Origin: Bowmanella denitrificans | Lineage (GTDB): Bacteria; Pseudomonadota; Gammaproteobacteria; Enterobacterales; Alteromonadaceae | Direction: 5' to 3' | Assembly: GCF_039522935.1 (NCBI RefSeq) | Contig: NZ_BAAAEI010000008.1 | Span: forward strand, 1 to 64,000 | Length of the DNA stretch: 64,000 bases | Shown here: piece by piece, positions 1-7,850 of the stretch | How the letters are laid out: every line of letters starts with the position of its first letter | Numbering within the stretch: the first letter of the stretch is position 1 | Notes under the pieces: generated by a model | What the model was told of the DNA's origin: nothing | The model's input: only the letters and a program-made list of their open reading frames with translations | Databases searched by the model: none | Made by a program: the position numbers and the translations under genes

Positions 1-1
1 G

Positions 2-100
2 CTGGAAGGGGCTGACCACTTCTCCAATACCCTTTACTACCATCATAAAACCTTGTTCTACAGCGAACTGCTTAACTGGCTTGAGCATAAGTGTGGGTAA
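2..100 (+). CDS. C-terminal fragment of an unidentified protein, possibly an alpha/beta hydrolase
   Basis: The first 100 bases hold an open frame that enters from outside the window and ends at a TAA, leaving 32 residues (start LEGADHFSN, end WLEHKCG). The Gly-Ala-Asp-His-Phe stretch followed by a short amphipathic end resembles the region around the catalytic histidine in alpha/beta-hydrolase-fold enzymes, which is an inference from a short fragment. It converges on sspB and shares a hairpin terminator with it. Confidence 0.5.
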   Translation: MEGADHFSNTLYYHHKTLFYSELLNWLEHKCG

Positions 101-123
101 GGGAATAGTCGCCCATTAAAAAT

Positions 124-156
124 AAAAAAAGGCCATGAGTTTCATGGCCTTTTTTA
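124..156. terminator. Bidirectional intrinsic terminator between the first gene and sspB
   Basis: A hairpin with stem GGCCATGA/TCATGGCC is flanked by an A run on the left and a T run on the right, so it has a U tract in both directions. It sits exactly between two convergent genes. Confidence 0.85.
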
Positions 157-561
157 TTACTTAACCACTTTCAGCTGTGGTCGCCCTTTTGGTGGTTCAG
201 GGGGCGGGGTAGGCTCAGGAGGAGAGGTTTCAGGTTCTTCCTCGAAGATAGTCCCAGCACCGTTCTCTCTGGCATAAATAGCCAGCACAGCTTGTATAGG
301 CACTTCCAGACGCCTGGCAACACCGCCAAAGCGTGCGTCAAAAGTGACTTCCAGATTCCCCATCTGCAGCTTGCCACAAGCGCTGGGAGCGATATTCAGT
401 ACAATCTGCCCGTCCCTGACATGCTCCTGCGGTACTTGTGTGCCAGGCACTCTGGCATCCACCACCAAATGGGGAGTCAGATCGTTATCCACTATCCACT
501 CATAAAAAGCCCTAAGCAAATAGGGCTTGTTGGACGTCATCTTGATAGTACTGTCCATCAT
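157..561 (-). CDS. sspB: ClpXP protease specificity-enhancing factor SspB
   Basis: SspB is an adaptor that binds ssrA-tagged peptides from stalled ribosomes and delivers them to ClpXP. The 134-residue protein has the conserved N-terminal substrate-binding domain (about residues 9-105, with RAFYEWIVDN and LAIYARENGAGT), an acidic and Pro-rich linker, and the C-terminal ClpX-docking tail GRPQLKVVK that defines the family. The linker is shorter than in E. coli. The first ATG overlaps the sspA stop codon by one base, so the two are translationally coupled; a second ATG follows immediately and a third lies at residue 8, so the exact start is uncertain by a few residues. Confidence 0.96.
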   Translation of the reverse strand: MMDSTIKMTSNKPYLLRAFYEWIVDNDLTPHLVVDARVPGTQVPQEHVRDGQIVLNIAPSACGKLQMGNLEVTFDARFGGVARRLEVPIQAVLAIYARENGAGTIFEEEPETSPPEPTPPPEPPKGRPQLKVVK

Positions 562-1193
562 CAGAGCGGGTTGTGGATTTCACGTTCCTGATCGGTCAGT
601 GATGCTTTAAAGGAGCTGCGATCAAAGATCCGGTTCATATAGGCTTTGACTTCCTTAGCCCCTGCACCTGAAATTTCAATTCCCAGGGCGGGTAAGCGCC
701 ACAACAGTGGAGCCAGGTAGCAATCAACCAGACTGAACTCTTCGCTCATAAAGAATGGATTGTCGGCAAACAGCGGTGCCAGAGCCAGAATGTTCTCGCG
801 CAGTTCCTGACGGGCTGCGGCAACATCACCAGCACCTTTCAGAATCTTTTCTGCCAGGCTATACCAGTCCTGCTCGATGCGATGCATCATCAGACGGCTC
901 TGCCCACGGGAAACCGGATATACAGGCATCAAGGGTGGGTGCGGGAAACGCTCATCCAGATATTCCATGATGATATGCGAACGATACAATACCAACTCGC
1001 GATCAACCAGGGTGGGCAGTGTGCCGTATGGATTCAAATCAATCAGATCCTCTGGCTGATTAGCCGGATCCACGTAGCAGATTTCAACACCCACACCTTT
1101 CTCAGCCAGTACAATACGTACTTGATGGCTGTATATGTCCAGCGTGTCCGAGAATAATGTCATGATCGAACGTTTGTTCGCGGCTAAGGCCAT
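561..1193 (-). CDS. sspA: Stringent starvation protein A
   Basis: SspA is a glutathione-S-transferase-fold protein that binds RNA polymerase and supports stationary-phase and acid-stress transcription. The 210 residues align along the whole length with the E. coli protein: N-terminal thioredoxin-like domain about residues 10-88 (DIYSHQVRIVLAEKGV), C-terminal helical domain about 93-200 containing the conserved FPHPPLMPVYPV segment. It is the first gene of the sspA-sspB pair. A long imperfect palindrome lies 30-80 bases upstream of its start and may belong to its regulation. Confidence 0.97.
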   Translation of the reverse strand: MALAANKRSIMTLFSDTLDIYSHQVRIVLAEKGVGVEICYVDPANQPEDLIDLNPYGTLPTLVDRELVLYRSHIIMEYLDERFPHPPLMPVYPVSRGQSRLMMHRIEQDWYSLAEKILKGAGDVAAARQELRENILALAPLFADNPFFMSEEFSLVDCYLAPLLWRLPALGIEISGAGAKEVKAYMNRIFDRSSFKASLTDQEREIHNPL

Positions 1194-1223
1194 TCACACT
1201 CCTCCAAAAACCAAATATCCAAC

Positions 1224-1275
1224 GCCAATTTTATTAGTCAAATCACAACCGTATGATTTAGCTAATAAAATTGGC
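1224..1275. repeat. Long imperfect palindrome upstream of sspA
   Basis: Two 14-base arms, GCCAATTTTATTAG (1224-1237) and its exact reverse complement (1262-1275), are followed inward by a 2x2 mismatch, a further 6-bp pair AAATCA/TGATTT and an 8-base loop. It is AT rich, has no U tract, and lies between the petC terminator and the sspA start. It could be an operator, an mRNA leader hairpin or a small mobile repeat; the sequence does not decide. Confidence 0.7.
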
Positions 1276-1290
1276 ATCATCTAAAACGTT

Positions 1291-1326
1291 AAAAAAGGGC
1301 AGTGTGAATCACCACACTGCCCTTTT
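1291..1326 (-). terminator. Terminator of the petABC operon
   Basis: Stem GGGCAGTGTG/CACACTGCCC with a 6-base loop and, on the minus strand, a following T run, 27 bases downstream of the petC stop. Confidence 0.9.
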
Positions 1327-1352
1327 GCGATTATACAGGAATTTGTGCCTAA

Positions 1353-2090
1353 TTAGTGCACATCACGCCAATATTCTTTCTTCAGCAGGTAAACAAATAC
1401 AAACAGAACCAGAATAAAGACTATAACCCAACGACCGATGCTTTCGGCTTCCAATCTGGATGGCTCTCCCAGATAAACCAGGTAGTTCACCAAATCTAAA
1501 ACTGCAGCATCATATTCGTCGGGGCTTAGCATACCGGTGCCATCAGACTTAATGCCCACGTACACAGACTGCATTTCACCATCGATCATACGCTCTTCGT
1601 GCTGATCATAAGGCACACCTTGCAGCTCCTGCAGAACATGTGGCATACCCACTTCAGGGAAAACCTTATTGTTCACACCAAACGGGCGACTTTCGTCGAC
1701 ATAGAAACTTCTGAAGTAAGTGTACAGCCAGTCTGCGCCACGCACCCTAGCGACCAGCGTCAAATCCGGTGGCGGTGCGCCAAACCATTTAGCAGCAGAC
1801 TCTTTTGGAATCGCGCTCTTCATATAGTCACCGACTTTCTCACCTGTTACCTGCAGGTTTTCCTGCCCCAGGTCCAGAGGAACGCCCAGATCTTCAAAGG
1901 TGCGCTGATAGCGCTGATATTGTGTCTGGTGGCAGCCCATGCAGTAGTTCATAAAGATCTGCGCACCGCGCTGCAGTGACGGCTGGTCAGTACGGTCAAT
2001 ATGAGCTTTATCCAGATGCACACTATGACCACCGGCTGCCATGGCCAGAGACGGCAATAACAGGCCAATTAGAACAACGAGCTTCTTCAT
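1353..2090 (-). CDS. petC: Ubiquinol-cytochrome c reductase, cytochrome c1 subunit
   Basis: This subunit of the cytochrome bc1 complex carries a covalently bound heme and passes electrons from the Rieske protein to soluble cytochrome c in the periplasm. The 245 residues start with a signal peptide (about 1-18, ending AMA), carry the heme attachment motif CMGCH at 50-54, and end with a membrane anchor (about 221-238) followed by the short cytoplasmic tail KKEYWRDVH. The start codon overlaps the petB stop by one base. It is the last gene of petA-petB-petC and is followed by a terminator. Confidence 0.96.
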   Translation of the reverse strand: MKKLVVLIGLLLPSLAMAAGGHSVHLDKAHIDRTDQPSLQRGAQIFMNYCMGCHQTQYQRYQRTFEDLGVPLDLGQENLQVTGEKVGDYMKSAIPKESAAKWFGAPPPDLTLVARVRGADWLYTYFRSFYVDESRPFGVNNKVFPEVGMPHVLQELQGVPYDQHEERMIDGEMQSVYVGIKSDGTGMLSPDEYDAAVLDLVNYLVYLGEPSRLEAESIGRWVIVFILVLFVFVYLLKKEYWRDVH

Positions 2091-3355
2091 TAACCGATCC
2101 TCTCTGGCAGTGGCTTGGTTTTTTCATTCTTACTGTACAACCACAGCAAACCAAAGAAGGCGAAGTACATGATTGTCGCAATCTGAGACGCCGTGACTTT
2201 CCATGGCTCTTGTGGCGTACCGCCAAGATAGCCCAGGAACACAAATACAATGGCAAACACGATCAGGTTGTACTTGTGAATACCGCTGCGGTAGCGCCAG
2301 GATTTCACTTTGCCGCGGTCAATCCAGGGCAACAAGGCCAGCATAATAATCGCAGCAAACATCGCAATAACACCAAACAGTTTATCCGGTACTGCCTTCA
2401 AAATGGCGTAGAAAGGCGTGAAATACCATACCGGGAAGATGTGCTCAGGAGTTTTCAGCGGGTTAGCAATTTCAAAGTTAGGCGCTTCAAGGAAATAGCC
2501 ACCCATTTCCGGCTTAAAGAACATGATGTAACAGAAGGCCAGCAGGAAAACACTGAATGCCACTAAATCTTTCAGCACAATATGTGGGAAGAAAGGCACC
2601 ACGTCATCAATGATGTCGTACTTGTTGGTGTAGTACTCATGCATCTTGAACTTGGTTTTTTCTTCTTCTTTCAAGGAACCTTTTTTACGCTTAACTTCTA
2701 CACCGTCTGGGTTGTTGGAACCCACTTCGTGCAGCGCAACGATATGCAGGAACACCAAAATCACGATAACCAGGGGCAATGCAATGACATGCAAGGCAAA
2801 GAAGCGGTTCAGTGTGGCACCGGAGATAACATAATCGCCCTGAATCCAAACGGTTAAGTCTTCGCCGATGACAGGAATAGCGCCGAACAGTGACACGATA
2901 ACCTGAGCACCCCAATAAGACATCTGTCCCCAAGGCAATACATAGCCCATAAAGGCTTCAGCCATCAGCGCCAGATAAATAAACATGCCGAACAGCCACA
3001 GCAATTCCCGTGGTTTTTGATAAGAACCGTAGATCATGCCGCGGAACATGTGCAGATACACAACGATAAAGAACGCAGAGGCGCCGGTGCTGTGCATGTA
3101 GCGGATAATATAACCGTAATCCACTTCACGCATAATATATTCAACTGAGGCAAAAGCGCGCTCAGCGGACGGCTCAAAGCTCATGGTCAGCCAGATGCCG
3201 GTGACAATTTGGTTAACCAGTACGATGGTGGCCAAAAAGCCAAATACGTACCAGAAATTCATATTTTTAGGTGCGGGGTACTCCATGGCGTGCATCTTGG
3301 CCACACGCATCATGGGAATACGATATTCAATCCAGTCGAGCAGATTCTGCCACAT
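2090..3355 (-). CDS. petB: Ubiquinol-cytochrome c reductase, cytochrome b subunit
   Basis: Cytochrome b is the integral membrane core of the bc1 complex and holds the two b hemes and both quinone sites. The chosen ATG gives 421 residues beginning MWQNLLDWIEYR and lies one base after the petA stop codon; upstream in-frame codons belong to the petA end. Visible family features are multiple hydrophobic helices, the segments GYVLPWGQMSYWGA and the quinol-site PEW-like motif in the variant HIFPVWYF, and histidines spaced for two hemes. It is a full-length single-chain form, as in other proteobacteria. Confidence 0.96.
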   Translation of the reverse strand: MWQNLLDWIEYRIPMMRVAKMHAMEYPAPKNMNFWYVFGFLATIVLVNQIVTGIWLTMSFEPSAERAFASVEYIMREVDYGYIIRYMHSTGASAFFIVVYLHMFRGMIYGSYQKPRELLWLFGMFIYLALMAEAFMGYVLPWGQMSYWGAQVIVSLFGAIPVIGEDLTVWIQGDYVISGATLNRFFALHVIALPLVIVILVFLHIVALHEVGSNNPDGVEVKRKKGSLKEEEKTKFKMHEYYTNKYDIIDDVVPFFPHIVLKDLVAFSVFLLAFCYIMFFKPEMGGYFLEAPNFEIANPLKTPEHIFPVWYFTPFYAILKAVPDKLFGVIAMFAAIIMLALLPWIDRGKVKSWRYRSGIHKYNLIVFAIVFVFLGYLGGTPQEPWKVTASQIATIMYFAFFGLLWLYSKNEKTKPLPERIG

Positions 3356-3356
3356 G

Positions 3357-3950
3357 TTATGCCGCCCCCTCTTGTGAACCGATAAGAATGGTGTTGTCGT
3401 CGATATACATGTAGGGCGGTACAACCAGGTTCAGTGGCGCAGGTACGCCCTGGAATACACGACCAGCCATATCAAACTTAGAACCATGGCACGGACAGAA
3501 GAAACCGTCTGGCACACCTTCAACTTGTTCCTCGAAGGCACCGCCTTTCAGATGCTGCGGAGAGCAACCAAGGTGAGTACAAATGCCCACCAACACAAGA
3601 TATTCTTCTTTCAAAGAACGGTATCTGTTGTGAGCAAACTCGGGCTGCTGTGGCTCATCTGAGTTGGGGTCTTTGAGCTGATCTTCATGGTTCGCCAGTT
3701 CTGCAAGCAACTCTGGAGTACGACGTACAATCCAAACCGGTTTGCTTCGCCATTCAATGCGTAACAACTGACCTGGTTCGACTTTGCTGATATCTACTTC
3801 CACATCAGCACCGGCAGCTTTGGCTTTGGCACTGGGGTTCCAGGAAGCAATAAATGGCACAGCCACGCCCGCCACTCCGACGCCGCCCACCACAGAGGTG
3901 GCTATCGTCAGGAATCGGCGCCTGCTGTTATCTACTGGCGCATTGCTCAT
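3357..3950 (-). CDS. petA: Ubiquinol-cytochrome c reductase, Rieske iron-sulfur subunit
   Basis: The Rieske protein carries the [2Fe-2S] cluster that takes the first electron from ubiquinol. The 197-residue form has a twin-arginine export signal (NSRRRFL at residues 8-14, then a hydrophobic stretch that remains as anchor) and the two cluster-binding boxes CTHLGC (124-129) and CPCHGS (152-157). The ATG at 3948-3950 is preferred because GGAG lies about eight bases upstream and the Tat motif is then N-terminal; an upstream in-frame ATG would add 21 non-conserved residues. First gene of petABC. Confidence 0.96.
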   Translation of the reverse strand: MSNAPVDNSRRRFLTIATSVVGGVGVAGVAVPFIASWNPSAKAKAAGADVEVDISKVEPGQLLRIEWRSKPVWIVRRTPELLAELANHEDQLKDPNSDEPQQPEFAHNRYRSLKEEYLVLVGICTHLGCSPQHLKGGAFEEQVEGVPDGFFCPCHGSKFDMAGRVFQGVPAPLNLVVPPYMYIDDNTILIGSQEGAA

Positions 3951-4144
3951 CCACTTTTCTCCAAAGGTTGGATTTAGTGTATTTCCTGACCATTCGTCTT
4001 CTGGGATTTGCAAATGTTACAGGAAATCTTGGGGGTTATATTTTAGCGGGAAATGATAAAAGAAAACCCCTGCAAAACACAAGGAAATGATGGGTAAAAC
4101 AAGGTATTAGTTGACTTAATACTGGCAGGCAAGGGCAACAAAAA

Positions 4145-4172
4145 AGAAAAACCCGGCCATGGCCGGGTTTTT
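4145..4172 (-). terminator. Terminator of rplM-rpsI
   Basis: Perfect palindromic stem ACCCGGCC/GGCCGGGT with a two-base centre, A run on one side and T run on the other, directly downstream of the rpsI stop. Confidence 0.9.
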
Positions 4173-4190
4173 GCAACATGCTGCGTAATC

Positions 4191-4583
4191 TTAACGCTTG
4201 GAGAACTGAGGACGTCTGCGGGCTTTGTGCAAACCGACCTTTTTACGTTCAACTTCACGAGCATCACGAGTCACGAAACCTGCTTTACGCAGAGCCGGAC
4301 GCAGTGCTTCGTCATATTCCATCAGGGCACGAGTGATACCGTGACGGATAGCGCCAGCCTGACCGCTGATACCACCACCAGTTACAGTGATGTACAGGTC
4401 AAACTTGTCAGTCATTTCCAACAGTTCCAAAGGCTGACGTACTACCATGCGAGCAGTTTCACGACCGAAGAACTCTTCGATAGTGCGCTTGTTGATAGTG
4501 ATTTTACCACTGCCTGGGCGAATGAATACGCGAGCAGTGGAGCTTTTACGACGGCCAGTACCGTAATATTGATTATCTGCCAT
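4191..4583 (-). CDS. rpsI: 30S ribosomal protein S9
   Basis: S9 is a small-subunit protein whose C-terminal tail reaches the P-site tRNA. The 130 residues are full length, with the conserved start YYGTGRRKSSTARVF, the central GGGISGQAGAIRHGI segment and the basic tail ending in the invariant SKR. It follows rplM by 13 bases in the usual two-gene operon. Confidence 0.98.
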   Translation of the reverse strand: MADNQYYGTGRRKSSTARVFIRPGSGKITINKRTIEEFFGRETARMVVRQPLELLEMTDKFDLYITVTGGGISGQAGAIRHGITRALMEYDEALRPALRKAGFVTRDAREVERKKVGLHKARRRPQFSKR

Positions 4584-4596
4584 AACTCAATGCTCC

Positions 4597-5025
4597 TTAA
4601 ATATCCAGAACCTGTGGCTGCTGAGCGGCATGGGCATGCTCAGAACCAGCGTAGACCTTCATTTTGCGGAACATCGCACGGCCCAGAGGACCTTTAGGCA
4701 ACATACCTTTAACCGCTCTTTCGATGATCAGCTCAGGCTTGTGGGCTTGCAGCTTCTCGAAAGTGGTTTCCTTCAGACCACCAACGTAGCCAGTGTAGGA
4801 ATAGTACATCTTGTCCTTGGTCTTATTACCAGTTACACGTACTTTTTCAGCGTTGATAACCACAATGTAGTCACCTGTGTCCACGTGAGGCGTGTACTCA
4901 GGCTTGTGTTTACCGCGCAGACGACGGGCGATTTCGGTCGCCAGGCGTCCAAGAGTCTTGTCTGTGGCGTCAACCACGAACCAGTCACGTTTTACCGTCT
5001 CTGGCTTAGCAACAAAAGTTTTCAT
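4597..5025 (-). CDS. rplM: 50S ribosomal protein L13
   Basis: L13 is an early-assembling large-subunit protein. The 142 residues are the standard bacterial length, with KRDWFVVDATDKTLGRLA near the start and the GMLPKGPLGR signature near residues 110-119. It leads the rplM-rpsI operon and has a structured 5' leader of about 145 bases with its own promoter. In E. coli L13 represses its own operon through the leader; the structure here would fit the same arrangement but that is inferred. Confidence 0.98.
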   Translation of the reverse strand: MKTFVAKPETVKRDWFVVDATDKTLGRLATEIARRLRGKHKPEYTPHVDTGDYIVVINAEKVRVTGNKTKDKMYYSYTGYVGGLKETTFEKLQAHKPELIIERAVKGMLPKGPLGRAMFRKMKVYAGSEHAHAAQQPQVLDI

Positions 5026-5178
5026 TTTGACTTACCCAAAAGATTCAAATAGTTACTTGCGCTAACTTGCAGCCATGCTGCCAGTCAGCTGCTAAACCGG
5101 TGTATTTGCCCCTTCGAGCAAGCCGGTTGTCCCGCCTTCCCAAGGCGGCAGTTGTAACTGGGCAGGGCGCGCATTATA
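5026..5178 (-). promoter_or_regulatory. rplM promoter -10 and structured leader
   Basis: A perfect TATAAT (minus strand, 5173-5178) is followed by the GC-rich discriminator GCGCGCC typical of ribosomal-protein promoters; the -35 is weak. The leader then contains hairpin CCGCCTT/AAGGCGG and an enclosing AACCGG/CCGGTT pairing before the rplM start. The leader is a candidate for L13 autoregulation. Confidence 0.65.
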
Positions 5179-5237
5179 CAGAATTTAGAATAAAAGGCGA
5201 GGGTAAATTTTAGGCAAAAGGTGATTCTTTGCATTTA

Positions 5238-5263
5238 TTAAAAACCCGGCATAAGCCGGGTTT
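5238..5263 (-). terminator. Terminator of luxS
   Basis: Stem AAACCCGGC/GCCGGGTTT with a four-base loop and a minus-strand T tract, 15 bases beyond the luxS stop. Confidence 0.88.
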
Positions 5264-5277
5264 AACCTTTGGATTTG

Positions 5278-5787
5278 CTATAGCTTACCCAAAATTTCGT
5301 CGCTTAATTTCAGATCATCGTTCTTATTCACAGCGACACCCGCCCCGATGACATCACGGGCGATATCCTGGGCTTCCAGCAAGGAGTGCATGGCATAGGT
5401 ACCACATTGGTATTCGTTTAGCTCGGGAATCTCAGACTGATTGGCCACCCTGATAACATCCTGCATAGCCGCCAGCCAAGCATCTGCTACGCGCTGTTCG
5501 GAGGGCTCACCAATCAAACTCATATAAAAACCGGTGCGGCATCCCATAGGGGAAATATCGATGATCTCCACACCATTACCGTTTAAATGGTCACGCATAA
5601 AGCCGGCAAATAAATGCTCCAGTGTGTGAATTCCCTTTTCGCTCAGAATGTTCTGATTAGGAACACAAAAGCGCAGGTCAAACACAGTTATGGTATCCCC
5701 TTTTGGGGTACTCATGGTTTTAGCCACGCGCACTGCTGGCGCATGCATACGGGTATGGTCAACGGTAAAGCTGTCTAGCAATGGCAT
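5278..5787 (-). CDS. luxS: S-ribosylhomocysteine lyase (autoinducer-2 synthase)
   Basis: LuxS splits S-ribosylhomocysteine into homocysteine and DPD, the AI-2 precursor, in the activated methyl cycle. The 169 residues include the metal-binding HTLEH motif (His54, Glu57, His58), catalytic Cys83 in SPMGCRTGFYMS and the third metal ligand Cys128 in YQCGTY, so all active-site residues are present. It stands alone with its own terminator; upstream is an isochorismatase-like gene. Confidence 0.97.
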   Translation of the reverse strand: MPLLDSFTVDHTRMHAPAVRVAKTMSTPKGDTITVFDLRFCVPNQNILSEKGIHTLEHLFAGFMRDHLNGNGVEIIDISPMGCRTGFYMSLIGEPSEQRVADAWLAAMQDVIRVANQSEIPELNEYQCGTYAMHSLLEAQDIARDVIGAGVAVNKNDDLKLSDEILGKL

Positions 5788-5876
5788 CGGCTTCTCCAGA
5801 TTGGGTCATGATAAAAAGGGTGCATAGAATAACACTATTGCCAACCGGCCTAAACTGCCCAATAGTTTTTAGCACA

Positions 5877-6440
5877 CTACAAGCGGGGCAAAGATTTAAT
5901 CAGGGGTAACAGGGGCTTAAAGGCGGGATGCTGGGCACTGGCCAGCCACTCAAACAACAACATCTCCACATTACAAAGTCTACAGCCTTCCTGTGTGAGT
6001 CTTTGCAGCGCCAGTTGCTTATGTGCTTCCTGCTTTGACGCCACCGCATCGGCAACAATATACACAGCATGTTTTTGCGTTAGCAAGCCTAACGCCGTCT
6101 GCAACACACATATATGGGCTTCAATCCCACAAAGTATTAAATATCGTCGATTAAGTGCGGCTATCTGACGGGCAAAATCCGGCTCTGAACAAGCGTCAAA
6201 ATGCTGTTTGGCAATAGGACGCCGCGCCCTAAGCAGAGCGCTTATTTCAGGAACAGTCGGCCCTAACCCAGCAGGATTCTGTTCCAGCCAAAGGATAGGA
6301 ATATCCAATTGCACTGCACCTTGTAACAAGACGCAGATGCGGTGAATTAAACTTTCTGCGTCCGGCATCATACGCGCCAGTTTGCCCTGGACGTCCACTA
6401 ATACCAGGGCACTATTCTGCGCGCTGAGGCGGGTAGGCAT
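5877..6440 (-). CDS. Isochorismatase-family hydrolase
   Basis: The 187-residue protein has the cysteine-hydrolase fold of the isochorismatase superfamily. The expected catalytic triad is visible: Asp16 in LVLVDVQGKL, a Lys in RRPIAKQHFDA and a Cys in LCGIEAHICVLQTA. The GIEAHICVLQTA segment is typical of the YcaC/ISOC-like branch whose substrates are mostly unknown, so no reaction is assigned. It lies three bases downstream of the DUF4870 gene and is probably cotranscribed with it. Confidence 0.85.
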   Translation of the reverse strand: MPTRLSAQNSALVLVDVQGKLARMMPDAESLIHRICVLLQGAVQLDIPILWLEQNPAGLGPTVPEISALLRARRPIAKQHFDACSEPDFARQIAALNRRYLILCGIEAHICVLQTALGLLTQKHAVYIVADAVASKQEAHKQLALQRLTQEGCRLCNVEMLLFEWLASAQHPAFKPLLPLIKSLPRL

Positions 6441-6443
6441 AGG

Positions 6444-6794
6444 CTATTTAATTAAACGTACAGCAAAAGGTACGCGAAAGTCCTTACCACTGGACACGGC
6501 AACGGCCCCTAAAATACAAAAAATCAGGTGTACCAAACCAATAATTGGAATGAGCAACGCACCTATCAGAATCACGGTTAAGATCATGGCTGCGATGTAG
6601 GCAAATATGGCAGTGATAGACCAGTTCAAGGCTTCTTTGGATTGGTCCAATACATACGCATCATCCTTTTTCACCAGATAAAACACCAATCCGGGAATAA
6701 AGCCGAAGAAAATGGTCCCTATCCACAGAAGCAGCGCCAGGTTTTTAGAATCCTGACTGATGACGCCTGATTCGGTTGGAAGTGAGTCTGACAT
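6444..6794 (-). CDS. DUF4870 (Tic20-like) small membrane protein
   Basis: This 116-residue protein has a short polar N-terminus, then about three hydrophobic segments (roughly residues 18-40, 57-83 and 84-100) separated by the loop KKDDAYVLDQSKEALNW. That loop, with a conserved Gln-Ser-Lys-Glu-Ala-Leu-Asn pattern between helices, is the hallmark of the DUF4870 family. Function is unknown. It is followed after three bases by the isochorismatase-like gene. Confidence 0.82.
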   Translation of the reverse strand: MSDSLPTESGVISQDSKNLALLLWIGTIFFGFIPGLVFYLVKKDDAYVLDQSKEALNWSITAIFAYIAAMILTVILIGALLIPIIGLVHLIFCILGAVAVSSGKDFRVPFAVRLIK

Positions 6795-6887
6795 ACAATT
6801 ATCCTTATTTTCTGTTGTAGGAAACTGGTTTAAAAATCGACTCTACAAGAGAAAAGCACATCGCACTACTACGACCAGATGCTTAAA

Positions 6888-7310
6888 CTACATCGCGGCT
6901 CGTATTGTCACCTTATCGCCAGACTTAATATGGTTAGCAGCAAACCAGCCCTGATTCATTTCCCAGGCATAGCTTGCGGGCAATTCCGAGTCCACTGGGG
7001 TCAGATCATGGGGCTGCATAGGTTTAATCACCAGTATTTCACCCTCGGCATTCAAAAATGCTACGTCCAGCGGTATCAGGGTATTTTTCATCCACATACT
7101 GATCACTCTGGGCTGTTGGTACTCAAACAGCATGCCGCAATCGCTGCAAAGTGATTCACGGTGCATCAACCCCATGGCTCGCGCCTCATAACTTTGTGCA
7201 AGTTCAAGCTGTAGTTGTTTTTCACCTACTGACACCTGCACTTTGCCAAACAGGCTAGCTGCAGCCAAGCCTGAAACCGCCAAACCCAATAAAACCACTA
7301 GTAAGCGCAT
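6888..7310 (-). CDS. DUF192 exported protein
   Basis: The 140-residue protein begins with a signal peptide (about 1-18) and carries the DUF192 core: ELAQSYEARAMGLMHRESL, GMLFEY, the SMWMKNTLIPLDVAFL block and a C-terminal EMNQGWFAANHIKSGD. DUF192 proteins are small periplasmic beta-rich proteins of unknown biochemical role. The Cys pair CSDC in the middle could form a disulfide or bind metal. Confidence 0.86.
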   Translation of the reverse strand: MRLLVVLLGLAVSGLAAASLFGKVQVSVGEKQLQLELAQSYEARAMGLMHRESLCSDCGMLFEYQQPRVISMWMKNTLIPLDVAFLNAEGEILVIKPMQPHDLTPVDSELPASYAWEMNQGWFAANHIKSGDKVTIRAAM

Positions 7311-7381
7311 TGTTTTTCTACCTTGAGGATCCTGAGCGTTAAGGTATCGCTACAGCGAAGCCGACGCAACATGCAGCATAG

Positions 7382-7810
7382 TTATAAGCCACTGATAAAG
7401 GACTCTATTTCACTCGCCTTGTCAGACAACAACAGAGGAATCTGCAACTTTCCCAGTGCTTGGGCCTGAATTAGATCACGAAACAATGGACCAACATCGC
7501 AGGCAATGCCAATACAGCCGTTTTCCTCTGCCTGTCGGTACGTTTCAATAAGCTCTGGTAAAGCCTCGCTGGTCAGCGCCGCTTCGTTACCGGCATGCTC
7601 ATACAAGATCCATCCGGATAACTTAGCAGCAGCCAACAATAGCGCTTGTCGATAGCGCAGCAGCCCGGGGCGATTAAAACTCCCCCGGGGAAAACTATGT
7701 AAAACACGCCCATGCAGTTTCAGTTCAAAAGTGCCGTGTTCCAGCATTGGGATAACCAGATGATCGTTATGACAGCAAGTATAGAAGAGCATAAGACGCT
7801 GAATGGTCAA
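7382..7810 (-). CDS. Protein of unknown function
   Basis: I do not recognise this 142-residue protein. It has no signal peptide or membrane segment. The core from about residue 22 (EHGTFELKLHGRVLHSF) to the end alternates strands and helices, and LSGWILYEHAGNEAALTSEA followed by GCIGIACDVGPLF loosely recalls single-domain STAS-like proteins, which is only a pattern impression. The longest frame starts at a TTG with GGAG only two bases away; ATG codons at residues 7 and 22 lack a clear ribosome binding site, so the start is unsettled. It lies 40 bases downstream of the HMG-CoA reductase gene, possibly in the same transcript. Confidence 0.65.
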   Translation of the reverse strand: MTIQRLMLFYTCCHNDHLVIPMLEHGTFELKLHGRVLHSFPRGSFNRPGLLRYRQALLLAAAKLSGWILYEHAGNEAALTSEALPELIETYRQAEENGCIGIACDVGPLFRDLIQAQALGKLQIPLLLSDKASEIESFISGL

Positions 7811-7850
7811 ATCTCCAACACTCAGCGTTTCAGATACTGGAATTGAACGG

